A stretch of 64,000 bases of DNA from Vibrio galatheae (GTDB lineage: Bacteria > Pseudomonadota > Gammaproteobacteria > Enterobacterales > Vibrionaceae), in contig NZ_JXXV01000018.1 in NCBI RefSeq assembly GCF_000967545.1, positions 1 through 64,000 of the forward strand. Direction: 5' to 3'. Positions 35,535 to 45,204 of the stretch are shown here, piece after piece. The translations under genes were made by a program, and so were the position numbers. The notes under the pieces are model-generated. The model had not been told where the DNA came from. It ran no database searches and saw only the letters and a list, made by a program, of their open reading frames with translations. Numbering within the stretch: position 1 is the first letter of the stretch; the number at the start of each line of letters is the position of its first letter.

Positions 35535-38500
35535 CAAGTGCTAAAACTCGAATAATTCAGTGGTCACCACTGATATCGGGTCTGTTGATTACCGCCTGCA
35601 CTGTTTGGATGCTCAACGCACAGAATCAACTAAAAAGTCATGCGTATGCCACTGATTTAGCGACAAAAGCGGAACAATCGATTCTGAAAAGATTTCAACT
35701 TTATGAATATGGGTTACGAGGATTGCGAGGCGCGGTCATTACCGCAGGAATAGAGAAAATCAATCGCCAACAGTTCGAACGCTATATTAATAGTCGCAAT
35801 ATAGAACTCGAATTTCCCGGCGCAAATGGCTTTGGAATGATTACCAAAGTGAGCAGAGACCAAGAAAAAGATTTTGTTGAAAAGCTTACGAATGATGGCT
35901 CCCCTAGTTTTTCGATTCGCTACCTCAATCCCAATCCAGCAGATAGATTTGTTATTCAGTATATCTACCCTCAAGACGTTAACCGCCAAGCCATCGGATT
36001 AGACATAGCATCTGAAGTTAATCGCCGTAAAGCCGCGTTAGATTCTGCGCGCTACAATAGAGTACAACTCACAGCGCCAATTACTCTTGTTCAAGCCAAC
36101 GGGAAAGTGAGCGGTGGTACGCTGGTATTACTGCCTATATTCGATCCAACCCAGCCAGTGGAAACAGTTGAAGAGAGAGAGCAAGCCGTACAAGGCTGGG
36201 CCTATGCACCACTTATTGTCGAGCAGGTATTGGCGACCATTAGCACCGAGCTTGACGACGCACACCTCGGTTTGAAAGTAGATAACGAGACAACCGATTT
36301 TTTTACTACTAACAACCCTGCTACGACACCATCGTATAAATATGAGGTTATTCGACATCTAAACGTACTTGGCCAAAAATGGACAATGACCTTAGTCCCA
36401 GACCAAGGTGCTGTGGTGGATTCACAGCTATGGAATATTAAATACGTGCTGCTTATCGGCCTTGTGCTTACACTCACCGGCCAACTGGGGCTAAATATAC
36501 TGCTTGCTGAGAAAAGTGAGCACGCGACCAGTGATGGCGACGAGACGATGGGTTTAAAAAGTGTCAACGCCTATTTGCGCAGCCAGCAGTTTCAACGAGC
36601 TTTTATCACCTCCACAGTAATTTCTTTGTTGTTAGTCGCTGGGTACAGCTACTTTGTCACGGTCAACCATTTAGACAAAATCAAGGAGGAACTTGATGAC
36701 TCCAGTCATCTGATTGTGAACAAATTTCAGCAAGTCGCTCAACGATATAATGAAGATATACTTTTTTTAGCCAAATCACCTGTGCTCACGGATCTAATCC
36801 AAGCTCAAGAACAAGGAGCGAACGCAGAGGAAATCGCCGTTTTAAAACAAAATATTACTCGTTTTTTTTCAAGCTACTTACGTGCAGATTTACAAGCTTT
36901 TCAGGTTCGACTCATCACACCACAATTAGGTTGGCGCGAATATATCAGGGTCGAACGGCAATTTGACTCAGTAAAAGAGACTCCCCATTCTAAACTACAA
37001 AGTAAGTATGCAGAGCCCTATATTCCATCTACGCTAAGCTTAGACGAAAAACAAGTATACCAATCTGATATCAATCTAAATCGCGAGTACGGGATCATTG
37101 AAGAGCCCCAACGTCCCACGTGGCGTTTCTCGACACAAGTAAATCGCAAAGATGGCTCTGTATTCGGCATAGTTATCATCAACTTGGATGCAAAGAACCT
37201 TTTTGAAACAGTGAAAGAGGATCTTCATAGTCAGGTCATTCCCTTAATCACCAACACAAATGGCTATTTTTTGCTTCACCCTATTCCCTCTTACAATTTC
37301 TCATTTAATCACGGAAGCGCTATTAATTGGTCGGTAGAATTCAGCTCAACAAGCTGGTGGAACCCACTTAGAGTCAATGATATAGAAAGCCTTGATAGTT
37401 CTAGCGGCTGGGTGTGGTCAAAACATCAATCCTTTCTTTTATCTCCCCATGCAGATAACCGTGCTGTCAATGTCTACGCCACGATACGTCAGTTCCCAGT
37501 GTTGGAAAAAATCCTCATTCAAATCGCTATCTTTATCGCCATTTTGCTTCTTTTTGTTGGCTCTAGTTTTGCTGTTCAATATTGGCTCTGGTATTCGGCG
37601 CGAGTAAATAGCAGAGAGTCTTGGCTTGACGAACAGCAAAAGCAACAAGCGAAAGAGAAGCTTCGTTTCAAAGCTCTGCTAGAGTCTACACCCGATGCCA
37701 TGTTGATTGCTGACGAATCAGGCACTATCTCCATGGTGAATAAACAGGCCGAGGTGATTTTTGGTTATAGTCGAGAACAGCTCGAAGGGAGTAATATCAA
37801 CAAACTGGTACCGAGCAAATACAGAAACCATCACCAGTCTCATGTTGACGGATACATGCGCAACCCCAAAAGTCGCTTGATGGGATACAACCAAGCTTCG
37901 CTGTATGCACTAAAAGCGGACGGAACAGAAATACCGGTAGAAGTTAGCCTCAATACGGTCATTTTAGACAACACTAAGCTCGTTTGTGCGTCGTGCCGTA
38001 ATATACAAGAAAGAATTCATCGTGAAGAGCAGTTATCACTCGCTTTGCAGCAGGCTAAGTTTGCCACCAAAGCAAAGTCTTCGTTCTTAGCTAACACAAG
38101 CCATGAAATTAGAACGCCACTCAATGCCATTCTTGGTCTCGCCCATGTGTTAACCGTGCAAGATCTCACCGAACCACAGCGTAGGCTGGTCAACAAAATT
38201 CAGGTCTCGGGTAAATCGTTACTTGGCATCGTGAACGATGTGCTTGACCTGTCTAAGATTGAAGCCAATGAACTTCAACTTGAAAACACCCCGTTTAACT
38301 TCAAGTCTCTTTTGGACGAAGTTATGAGTATCTTTGATGTTCATGCTGAGCAAAAACGCCTTCAATTTAATCTAGAACTGGATCCCAACCTACCTGATCA
38401 CCTTGTCTCAGATGATGTGAGAATAAAACAGATTTTAGTCAACCTGCTCAGTAACGCGTTTAAATTTACCAACGTTGGCAAAATCACCTTAACTGTAATC

Positions 38501-40342
38501 CCCATTCATTGCTCCCCACACCTTGGTGAAGATTATAACGTTATACGCTTTTGTGTCGAAGATACTGGAATAGGGATTTCTGAGCAGGCACGAACTCGCC
38601 TATTTAAACCATTCAATCAAGCAGATAACAGCACAGCACGCAAGTACGGAGGAACCGGACTCGGGTTGTCCATTGTTCATAATCTAGTCGATTTACTGAA
38701 CGGCACCATTGAAGTTGAAAGTGAAGAAGGTAAAGGCAGTCGCTTTATCATCGATCTACCGCTAAAAGTGGGCAGCGATCAAGACACCACTCTATTCAAT
38801 GAAGAGGATGCTGCGCTGTTCGTCATCATAGCTGAAGACTCACCCGACGATCTTGCCCTACTTCAGCAAATGACACGTTCCCTTGGGTGGCGCTCTGAAG
38901 TGGTGCAAGGTGCCTCTGAGCTGTACGATATGTACGTTAAGCGCATCGAACAGCACCAGCGTATTCCAGATGCCATGATTGTCGATTGGAATCTAAACGA
39001 AGAAGACAGCCTAGTCACCCTCGCTAATCTTGTTGATAGAGTTGGCCGAGAAAAATTGCCTGTTATCATGATGACATCGTCTTTCGACATCGAGCACATA
39101 AAGCAACTCGACACGCGTAAACTCGTCGATTGTTATCTCTCCAAGCCATTCAATATTTCACTGCTGTTTGATAGTTTCAACCGCATGCTTAGTGACCACA
39201 ACTCTGCAGTCAATCCTATGTTTGTCGATTCGATAAACGCACTGTGGCTGCCAGAGGTTAAAGTGTTGGTTGTCGATGATGTCGCAACCAATCTAGAAGT
39301 GGCTGAACACATTCTGGTTCAAAACGGCGCTCTAGTCGATGTAGCTGAAAACGGCAAACAAGCACTGGAAACACTGAAAAGCTCCCCTGATAAATATGAC
39401 GTGGTACTAATGGATGTTCAAATGCCAATCATGGATGGCTTAGAGGCTACAAAGTTAGCGCGCTTGGAAACGACGCTGAAAGATGTCCCCATCATCGCAT
39501 TGACTGCGGGTGCGTTAGTAGAGGAGAAAAAGCGCGCACTATCTAGCGGGATGGATGATTTCATTACCAAACCGTTAGACCCGCCGAAACTGATTAATGT
39601 CATCCGCAAATGGGCTCAAACGTACCGCGGAAAAGAAGTCGAGATTAAAGGAAAACAGCAAGAAATCGTACAAGATGACAACTGGCCAATCATTGATGGC
39701 CTAGATATTAAACAAGCCCAACAGTTGTTACTCGGAGATAAAGATCTATTTGTTAAAACCTTAGCACACTTAGTGAGCGGCCATAGCAACCTTATTGATC
39801 AACCTATCAAAGAAGTAAACCATAAAGAAAATGAGCCTTTGTGCTTAGAAGTCGCCAAGCAAACTCACAAGCTCAAAAGTGTCTCAGGTATGATTGGAGC
39901 GACCGTTATTCAGCAACTTGCGGCAGAGAGTGAAATCGCGTTGAGAGCGCTTGACCCCGTTGCCGAAACACTGCTGGCTAGACTAGCGAAGGAGCTACAA
40001 TCATTAGTCGAGGCCAGTGAAGCCACGCTAGCGCAGTGGAAACACGAGCAATCTGTTAACTTAGATAGTTATCCAAAGTCAGACCTCACCACGGAAGATA
40101 TTAATAAGATGATTGAGCTGTTGGAGGAACAAGACTTAAGTGCGATCGATGAAATTGAACATCATAGCCGAAGTCTCTATGAATTAATGGGCGAAGAACG
40201 CTATGAGCAGTTAAACTCTGCGATGACCGAACTAAAATACACTATGGCATTAGAAATACTGGCATCAATTCGGGATCGCAATCTAGCGCAGCCACACAAG
40301 CGAAATAAGCAGCAGCATTCCAGCGCTGATAGTAACGTCTAA
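35531..40342 (+). CDS. Very large hybrid sensor histidine kinase (CHASE, second periplasmic sensor, PAS, HisKA, two REC, HPt)
   Basis: 1603 residues. In order: a membrane segment (about 14-30), a CHASE sensor (about 45-240, GLRGLRGAVITAG), a membrane segment (about 300-322), and a short cytosolic link. Then come a membrane segment (about 358-378), a second extracytoplasmic sensor (about 385-650) and a membrane segment (about 658-682). The cytosolic part has PAS (about 715-830), HisKA with His about 858 in NTSHEIRTP, HATPase (GTGLGLSIV), REC1 (Asp about 1150, IVDWN), REC2 (Asp about 1294, LMDVQMPIMDG) and HPt (His about 1445, THKLKSVSG). All phosphorelay residues look intact. It probably feeds the overlapping REC-EAL protein. 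Confidence 0.88.
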   Translation: MTSAKTRIIQWSPLISGLLITACTVWMLNAQNQLKSHAYATDLATKAEQSILKRFQLYEYGLRGLRGAVITAGIEKINRQQFERYINSRNIELEFPGANGFGMITKVSRDQEKDFVEKLTNDGSPSFSIRYLNPNPADRFVIQYIYPQDVNRQAIGLDIASEVNRRKAALDSARYNRVQLTAPITLVQANGKVSGGTLVLLPIFDPTQPVETVEEREQAVQGWAYAPLIVEQVLATISTELDDAHLGLKVDNETTDFFTTNNPATTPSYKYEVIRHLNVLGQKWTMTLVPDQGAVVDSQLWNIKYVLLIGLVLTLTGQLGLNILLAEKSEHATSDGDETMGLKSVNAYLRSQQFQRAFITSTVISLLLVAGYSYFVTVNHLDKIKEELDDSSHLIVNKFQQVAQRYNEDILFLAKSPVLTDLIQAQEQGANAEEIAVLKQNITRFFSSYLRADLQAFQVRLITPQLGWREYIRVERQFDSVKETPHSKLQSKYAEPYIPSTLSLDEKQVYQSDINLNREYGIIEEPQRPTWRFSTQVNRKDGSVFGIVIINLDAKNLFETVKEDLHSQVIPLITNTNGYFLLHPIPSYNFSFNHGSAINWSVEFSSTSWWNPLRVNDIESLDSSSGWVWSKHQSFLLSPHADNRAVNVYATIRQFPVLEKILIQIAIFIAILLLFVGSSFAVQYWLWYSARVNSRESWLDEQQKQQAKEKLRFKALLESTPDAMLIADESGTISMVNKQAEVIFGYSREQLEGSNINKLVPSKYRNHHQSHVDGYMRNPKSRLMGYNQASLYALKADGTEIPVEVSLNTVILDNTKLVCASCRNIQERIHREEQLSLALQQAKFATKAKSSFLANTSHEIRTPLNAILGLAHVLTVQDLTEPQRRLVNKIQVSGKSLLGIVNDVLDLSKIEANELQLENTPFNFKSLLDEVMSIFDVHAEQKRLQFNLELDPNLPDHLVSDDVRIKQILVNLLSNAFKFTNVGKITLTVIPIHCSPHLGEDYNVIRFCVEDTGIGISEQARTRLFKPFNQADNSTARKYGGTGLGLSIVHNLVDLLNGTIEVESEEGKGSRFIIDLPLKVGSDQDTTLFNEEDAALFVIIAEDSPDDLALLQQMTRSLGWRSEVVQGASELYDMYVKRIEQHQRIPDAMIVDWNLNEEDSLVTLANLVDRVGREKLPVIMMTSSFDIEHIKQLDTRKLVDCYLSKPFNISLLFDSFNRMLSDHNSAVNPMFVDSINALWLPEVKVLVVDDVATNLEVAEHILVQNGALVDVAENGKQALETLKSSPDKYDVVLMDVQMPIMDGLEATKLARLETTLKDVPIIALTAGALVEEKKRALSSGMDDFITKPLDPPKLINVIRKWAQTYRGKEVEIKGKQQEIVQDDNWPIIDGLDIKQAQQLLLGDKDLFVKTLAHLVSGHSNLIDQPIKEVNHKENEPLCLEVAKQTHKLKSVSGMIGATVIQQLAAESEIALRALDPVAETLLARLAKELQSLVEASEATLAQWKHEQSVNLDSYPKSDLTTEDINKMIELLEEQDLSAIDEIEHHSRSLYELMGEERYEQLNSAMTELKYTMALEILASIRDRNLAQPHKRNKQQHSSADSNV

Positions 40343-40476
40343 CAGGGCAGGATTTGCTGCATGGTAATTGTATTTCCGTAGACAAACAAAGCTAATTATC
40401 TTCCCGGGCTTCGTGCTACACTCTGCTTCATTATATGGGCGGTAGCCCTGAACTCATCTAGATCCAGAGTGTAAGC

Positions 40477-41643
40477 ATGTCTTTCTCGAAACTCGGCTTA
40501 AGCCAACCTATCACTGACGCTATTTCTCAACTTGGCTACCAACAGCCAACCAATATCCAAACCAAGGCGATTCCTGTCGTGCTACGTGGTGAAGATCTGA
40601 TTGCAGCCGCACAAACCGGTACGGGTAAAACAGCAAGCTTTGTACTACCAATTCTGGAAAAACTTAGCCACGGTGAAACTCAAAGGAAAAAGCGCATTCG
40701 TGCTTTGATTCTGACACCAACCCGCGAGTTAGCAGTTCAAGTTGAGCAAAAAATCCAAGATTATGGTCAACATTTATCATTAAAATCATTGGCTATGTAT
40801 GGTGGCGTTGATGAACAAGCACAAAAACAAGCATTGATTGAAGGTGTCGATATTCTCGTTGCCACACCCGGTAGGCTGATTGACATGTATGGAAAACGTG
40901 CAGTCCATTTTGACGAAGTCGAGATTTTGGTGCTGGATGAAGCCGATCGCATGCTGGATATGGGCTTTATCGAGGATATTGATAAAATCCTTGATCGTTT
41001 ACCGCGTGACATCCAAAACCTGCTGTTTTCAGCGACACTTTCAAACAAAGTCCGTGACCTCGCTAAAACTGCGGTTCATGACCCCTATGAGATATCGATT
41101 GCGGCGAATCAAGCGTCGAAGAAAAACATCGAACAATGGCTAATCACCGTTGATAAAGATAAAAAGTCCGCGTTGCTGAGCCACCTAATTAAAGAAAACG
41201 ACTGGGATCAGGCGCTGATCTTTATTGAAACGAAACATGGTGCCGCCAAGCTCGCCTCACAACTAGAGAAACGTGGCATTACTGCAGAAGCGTTTCATAG
41301 CGGCAGAAGCCAAGCCGTCCGTTCCAAATTACTCGCGGATTTCAAAGCGGGTAAAATCAAATATATGATTGCGACGGGGGTTGGCGCGCGAGGTATAGAT
41401 ATCGAAGGTCTAGCCCGAGTGATCAATTATGACTTGCCGTTCCCAGCGGATGAATACGTTCATCGTATTGGCCGTACAGGCCGCGCCGACGCACAAGGTG
41501 AAGCGATTTCGTTTGTCTCGAAAGATAACTTTAAAAACTTATGCATGATAGAAGCTCGGTTAGGTCATTTGATTGAACGTCGCGTTATTGAAGGGTTTGA
41601 GCCACGTAAAGTTGTGCCTATGAACAAACGATTAAATCCGTAA
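40477..41643 (+). CDS. DEAD-box RNA helicase, RhlE-like
   Basis: 388-residue helicase with all family motifs: Q motif (FSKLGLSQPI...PTNIQ), AQTGTGKT, PTRELA, GG, TPGR, DEAD (VLDEADRMLDMGF), SAT, and C-terminal IATGVGARGIDIEG and HRIGRTGR. It is short, lacking the basic C-terminal tail of full RhlE, and ends NKRLNP. It likely remodels RNA in ribosome assembly or decay. It stands alone, convergent with the next gene across an imperfect bidirectional terminator. Confidence 0.88.
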   Translation: MSFSKLGLSQPITDAISQLGYQQPTNIQTKAIPVVLRGEDLIAAAQTGTGKTASFVLPILEKLSHGETQRKKRIRALILTPTRELAVQVEQKIQDYGQHLSLKSLAMYGGVDEQAQKQALIEGVDILVATPGRLIDMYGKRAVHFDEVEILVLDEADRMLDMGFIEDIDKILDRLPRDIQNLLFSATLSNKVRDLAKTAVHDPYEISIAANQASKKNIEQWLITVDKDKKSALLSHLIKENDWDQALIFIETKHGAAKLASQLEKRGITAEAFHSGRSQAVRSKLLADFKAGKIKYMIATGVGARGIDIEGLARVINYDLPFPADEYVHRIGRTGRADAQGEAISFVSKDNFKNLCMIEARLGHLIERRVIEGFEPRKVVPMNKRLNP

Positions 41644-41684
41644 CCAACTGATTTAAAATAAATATATTACTTTATCGTAAATAC

Positions 41685-41736
41685 AAGCGAACTGGTGGAA
41701 GAAAAATCAAACCCATTTTTTTTCTCCAATTCGCTT
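41685..41736. terminator. Imperfect bidirectional terminator between convergent genes
   Basis: AAGCGAA (41685-41691) and TTCGCTT (41730-41736) flank GGAAGAAAAA and TTTTTTTTCTCC, making a long imperfect hairpin between the helicase and cyclase stops. Confidence 0.4.
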
Positions 41737-43069
41737 ATTCATCCGCTAATTTCACGTTTAACTTATCTTCAATAAACACAAAATTATTTCCCGGACGCTG
41801 CTTCGCTTCATACATTGCTTGGTCAGCGAGTTTAATTAATTCCTTGTGCGTTGCCGCACTGGTTGGATAAATTGCGATGCCGACACTAATACCGACATTA
41901 AAACTCGTCACGCCAATCGTAATAGGGTGATCCATATTAGTGATAATTTGATTCGCTTTTGCCCACACTGACTCGCGGTCTTCAAGTAAATCTAAACAAA
42001 CGACAAATTCATCACCACCAAACCGGCTGACAATGTCCGTCTTTCTTGTACTGTGCAACAATCGCTCAGACACTTTTACCAGCACCTCATCGCCAATATC
42101 GTGACCATAGGTATCATTGATATTTTTAAACTTATCCAAATCCAAAAATAGCACAGCGACAATTAACCCAGTTCTTTCTGCTTTCTCTAACGCAGTCTCT
42201 AATCGTGCTTCCATCGATCTTCGGTTAAACAGTGCGGTCAACGAATCGTGCTCTGACAGGTATTCCAATTCTTGAGTCTGTTTTTCTAGCTCAAGGGTCT
42301 GTTTACTGACTTCATTTTCCAACTGTGATTTGGTGTAAACATTTTGCTCAAGCTCGTGACTCATTGTATTAAAGGTTTCACCCAATGTACTAAATTCGTA
42401 ATCAAGGTGCTCACAATCAATACGATGGGAAAAGCGTCGTTGTTTGATGTTATTTATCGCAATTGATATGGCTCGCGCGCCAGTGCGAAAACTCCTCAAC
42501 AGTACAAATGCCGTCAGGCTCATACCGACCGAGAACACAATGAATATCACTGCTAGGTAGATCATCGTCTCTTCAATTTGGCGATTGGTCTGTGAAAGCT
42601 CTAATTCATGTTCGCTAGAAATATACTCATACATATTTTGAATCAGCATATTGTAACGCCCCGTTAAGACGGCATGCCTTTGGACAACAAATTCCTCTTT
42701 CACCTTTAAACTATGCGGGTTCATTTGAAACTGTTTGTCGTCAGAGATAAGTTCAATCAGTTGATTATTTAAACGATTGAGCTTTGACATTGTATTGGTC
42801 GGCAATTGAGATGAAGCGAGAATTTGGGACAGTCTTTTTTGCTGTTCGATTAAGTTACCGAAGCTCTTATCATCTTTATACTCTAGATAAAGCCACAGTT
42901 CCCCTTGCAGTGCACTAACTTCTGATTGAATATCGAGTAAGTGCATTTGATTCTGAGTAGCAATAACGTGCCTTGAGTACAAACTAAACATCGACCAAGA
43001 CGACACGACTGTCATCAAGACACCAACGCCAAGCAAAGCACACATTTTAGCTGTGAGCGAAAGCTTCAT
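41735..43069 (-). CDS. Membrane-bound diguanylate cyclase
   Basis: 444 residues. Two membrane segments (about 8-28 and 172-195) enclose a helical periplasmic sensor region. HAMP-like (about 196-245) and coiled (about 245-275) linkers lead to an intact GGDEF domain with RFGGDEFVVCLD (about 355), so it should make cyclic-di-GMP. It lies 27 bp behind a membrane-anchored binding protein on the same strand, and the pair probably senses a periplasmic ligand. An RxxD autoinhibitory site is not evident from inspection. Confidence 0.9.
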   Translation of the reverse strand: MKLSLTAKMCALLGVGVLMTVVSSWSMFSLYSRHVIATQNQMHLLDIQSEVSALQGELWLYLEYKDDKSFGNLIEQQKRLSQILASSQLPTNTMSKLNRLNNQLIELISDDKQFQMNPHSLKVKEEFVVQRHAVLTGRYNMLIQNMYEYISSEHELELSQTNRQIEETMIYLAVIFIVFSVGMSLTAFVLLRSFRTGARAISIAINNIKQRRFSHRIDCEHLDYEFSTLGETFNTMSHELEQNVYTKSQLENEVSKQTLELEKQTQELEYLSEHDSLTALFNRRSMEARLETALEKAERTGLIVAVLFLDLDKFKNINDTYGHDIGDEVLVKVSERLLHSTRKTDIVSRFGGDEFVVCLDLLEDRESVWAKANQIITNMDHPITIGVTSFNVGISVGIAIYPTSAATHKELIKLADQAMYEAKQRPGNNFVFIEDKLNVKLADE

Positions 43070-43095
43070 CCAACTTGGCTCCTAGTCTACTTTGC

Positions 43096-44049
43096 TTAAC
43101 GGTTGGGCTCGACCAGTGTCCGAACATCAATAGGCTCTCCTTTGAGTATATTCCGTTCTGACGCCCATCTGGCTTGAAGTTGCAAATTTGATAGCAAACT
43201 ATAGTCTTTACTCAATTCAAAGACATAGTCATTCCAGACCCAATTAACTTGTTGCGGTCGAACACCTAGCTCTTGGCTGATCAAACTAATGCTCTCTACC
43301 GGGTGGGACTCTATCCATCGAATCGAGTCGGATAAAGCTGCTAATAAGGCTTGTTCTTGTTTAATTGGGATAAGCCGAGGCATCTTAGTCAGGAGGTTAA
43401 ATGATAATTGATAGATTCCTTCAGTACCTAAGTTAATCACAGTTGAGGTGGAAGACAACGAGGCTTTATATCCATAAGGTTCCCATACCGAAATAGCATC
43501 GACCTGATAGGAGAGTAATGCGTTAACCAGCTCTTCAGGCTGTAAATAAACTCTTTCGACATCTAAACCTTGCAGCGCATTGGAAATAAGCAGCAAGTCA
43601 AAATAGAATTCACTGGCACTCGATTTGACGATGCCAACTTTTTTACCACTTAAATCCGCTACCCTGTCAACATCATTCGGCTCCAATGCCAATAATTTAA
43701 GGTCATTACTTGATCGGACAAAGCTCGACAAAATTGAAACGTTACTGTGATGGTAACTATTAAACAGCGCGACGGTTTCAGAGGCAGTGGCATAATCGAC
43801 GGCGTCGGTTTGGAGTAGCTCAGCACATTTAACCCCACCGTGACACGGGACGATTTCAACATCAAGCCCATGTTTTGCAAAAATACCTTGCTGCTGCGCG
43901 ACAAACAGAGGGGTACTCAATGGCGTTAGAGACACGGCGATTTTTATGTTAGTACTCGCTGGTTCGGCAGTCAATGCCCCGCTTGCTAAATACCACCAGC
44001 CGCCGACGACCGCTATGGAAAATACAGCCAAAGCTACCACTACTTTCAT
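43096..44049 (-). CDS. NMT1/SsuA-like periplasmic binding protein linked to a diguanylate cyclase
   Basis: 317 residues: an N-terminal hydrophobic signal or anchor (about 1-22), then an ABC-type solute-binding fold (IKIAVSLTPLSTPLFVAQQQ, GIFAKHGLDVEIVPCHGGVK, KKVGIVKSSASEFYFDLLL). This resembles the sulfonate/taurine/thiamine-precursor group. No ABC permease or ATPase is nearby. AAGGAG precedes ATG 44049; the upstream in-frame start is not needed. The tight linkage to the GGDEF gene suggests it is a ligand sensor for that cyclase rather than a transporter part. That role is inference. Confidence 0.8.
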   Translation of the reverse strand: MKVVVALAVFSIAVVGGWWYLASGALTAEPASTNIKIAVSLTPLSTPLFVAQQQGIFAKHGLDVEIVPCHGGVKCAELLQTDAVDYATASETVALFNSYHHSNVSILSSFVRSSNDLKLLALEPNDVDRVADLSGKKVGIVKSSASEFYFDLLLISNALQGLDVERVYLQPEELVNALLSYQVDAISVWEPYGYKASLSSTSTVINLGTEGIYQLSFNLLTKMPRLIPIKQEQALLAALSDSIRWIESHPVESISLISQELGVRPQQVNWVWNDYVFELSKDYSLLSNLQLQARWASERNILKGEPIDVRTLVEPNR

Positions 44050-44179
44050 TCCATGCTCCTTCAAGCGCGGCAAAAACCAAGATAGACAACGAATTGAATA
44101 TAATCATACTATAAACAATAGATTGCAATCAGTGATTTGACCTGTCTGATAGCGTATTTAAATGTGCAAGACAAAGAAA

Positions 44180-44578
44180 TTATTCTTTATCAAAACTGTC
44201 GACAATAATTGCCCCCATCGATGCAGGCATAGCAATAATAATGACTCTTTTTAATGCCACTATGGGGAGATCCAATAACGGTAATTTATCGATACTGAAT
44301 AATACCAATGCGACAACACAGGCAGTCATAAAATAAGCGATAAATATTCGATAAATAAATTCACCTTTGCGCTGCGAGATATTGCGCTGGAATACACTTT
44401 CGTAGGTATATAGTGTGAGGAATGTAATCGACAGAGCAAATAATAATAGTAGGTTCAACCAAGGTAGACTTTCACCAAGCCGCCACGCCTCCTCAGAAAA
44501 CGAAATCGGCACCGCTAACGCAAAGGCGCCAACAAAAATCTGACCTGCATCTTCAACATTAAAGCTCTGCTTACTCAC
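44180..44578 (-). CDS. DUF2391-type integral membrane protein
   Basis: 132 residues with about four hydrophobic segments: GQIFVGAFALAVPISF, LNLLLLFALSITFLTL, AYFMTACVVALVLF and VIIIAMPASMGAIIVDSF. It starts at GTG with GAGG upstream. The pattern and the FVGAFALAVPISFSEEAW and PASMGAIIVDSFDKE ends resemble DUF2391 proteins. Function unknown; no operon partner. Confidence 0.6.
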   Translation of the reverse strand: MSKQSFNVEDAGQIFVGAFALAVPISFSEEAWRLGESLPWLNLLLLFALSITFLTLYTYESVFQRNISQRKGEFIYRIFIAYFMTACVVALVLFSIDKLPLLDLPIVALKRVIIIAMPASMGAIIVDSFDKE

Positions 44579-44748
44579 GTACTCGCCTCTTTAATAAATT
44601 CTAGAAAATACATCTCGTCACTAAGTGATATAACGGCCTAACACTAAATTGGCACACAAAACGAACTCAAGCAAATAGGAGTAAGTGCGAATACTGCGAG
44701 TTCATAGTATTGTTACATCAACATAATTAAGCATTGAGAGATAATTTG

Positions 44749-45063
44749 ATGGCCCCACCGAGCAAAATTACGTTTTTTGAGTTTCTTACCCCCCTGATTA
44801 CGTCAGGTCAAAAGACCATCACCATCCGTGACGAGTCTGAATCACACTATGTGCCAGGAACTCAGGTCGAGGTGTTCACTCTAGAAACTGACATTAAGGT
44901 ATGTGACATTAAAATCTTAGCTGTAAAACCGCTTCATTTTGATGACATCAACGAATTCCATGCCCAACAAGAAGCCATTGAACTACCGAAGCTCAAACGG
45001 TTGATCCGCGAAATCTACCCTAATACGAACACTCTATTTGAGATTAGCTATGAGTTAAGTTAG
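44749..45063 (+). CDS. yqfB: ASCH-domain N4-acetylcytidine amidohydrolase
   Basis: 104 residues, the length of E. coli YqfB (103). It shows ITFFEFLTPLITSGQKTITI, with RDESESHY, and PKLKRLIREIYPNT; Lys and Glu of the ASCH pocket are present. It hydrolyses N4-acetylcytidine in the cytosol, salvaging cytidine. ATG 44749 is chosen over an upstream TTG on family length. Confidence 0.82.
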   Translation: MAPPSKITFFEFLTPLITSGQKTITIRDESESHYVPGTQVEVFTLETDIKVCDIKILAVKPLHFDDINEFHAQQEAIELPKLKRLIREIYPNTNTLFEISYELS

Positions 45064-45204
45064 CCGCTATTTCCTCTGATTACATCGCAAGGTCACTCGC
45101 TTAGAAATCAGACCTTGCTCCCAAAACATCCACTTAGCTCCCACTCCCCATAGATGCAGCTAGACTTTATTTAAGCCTAGTATGTCAGATCACGTGGGGT
45201 ATCA

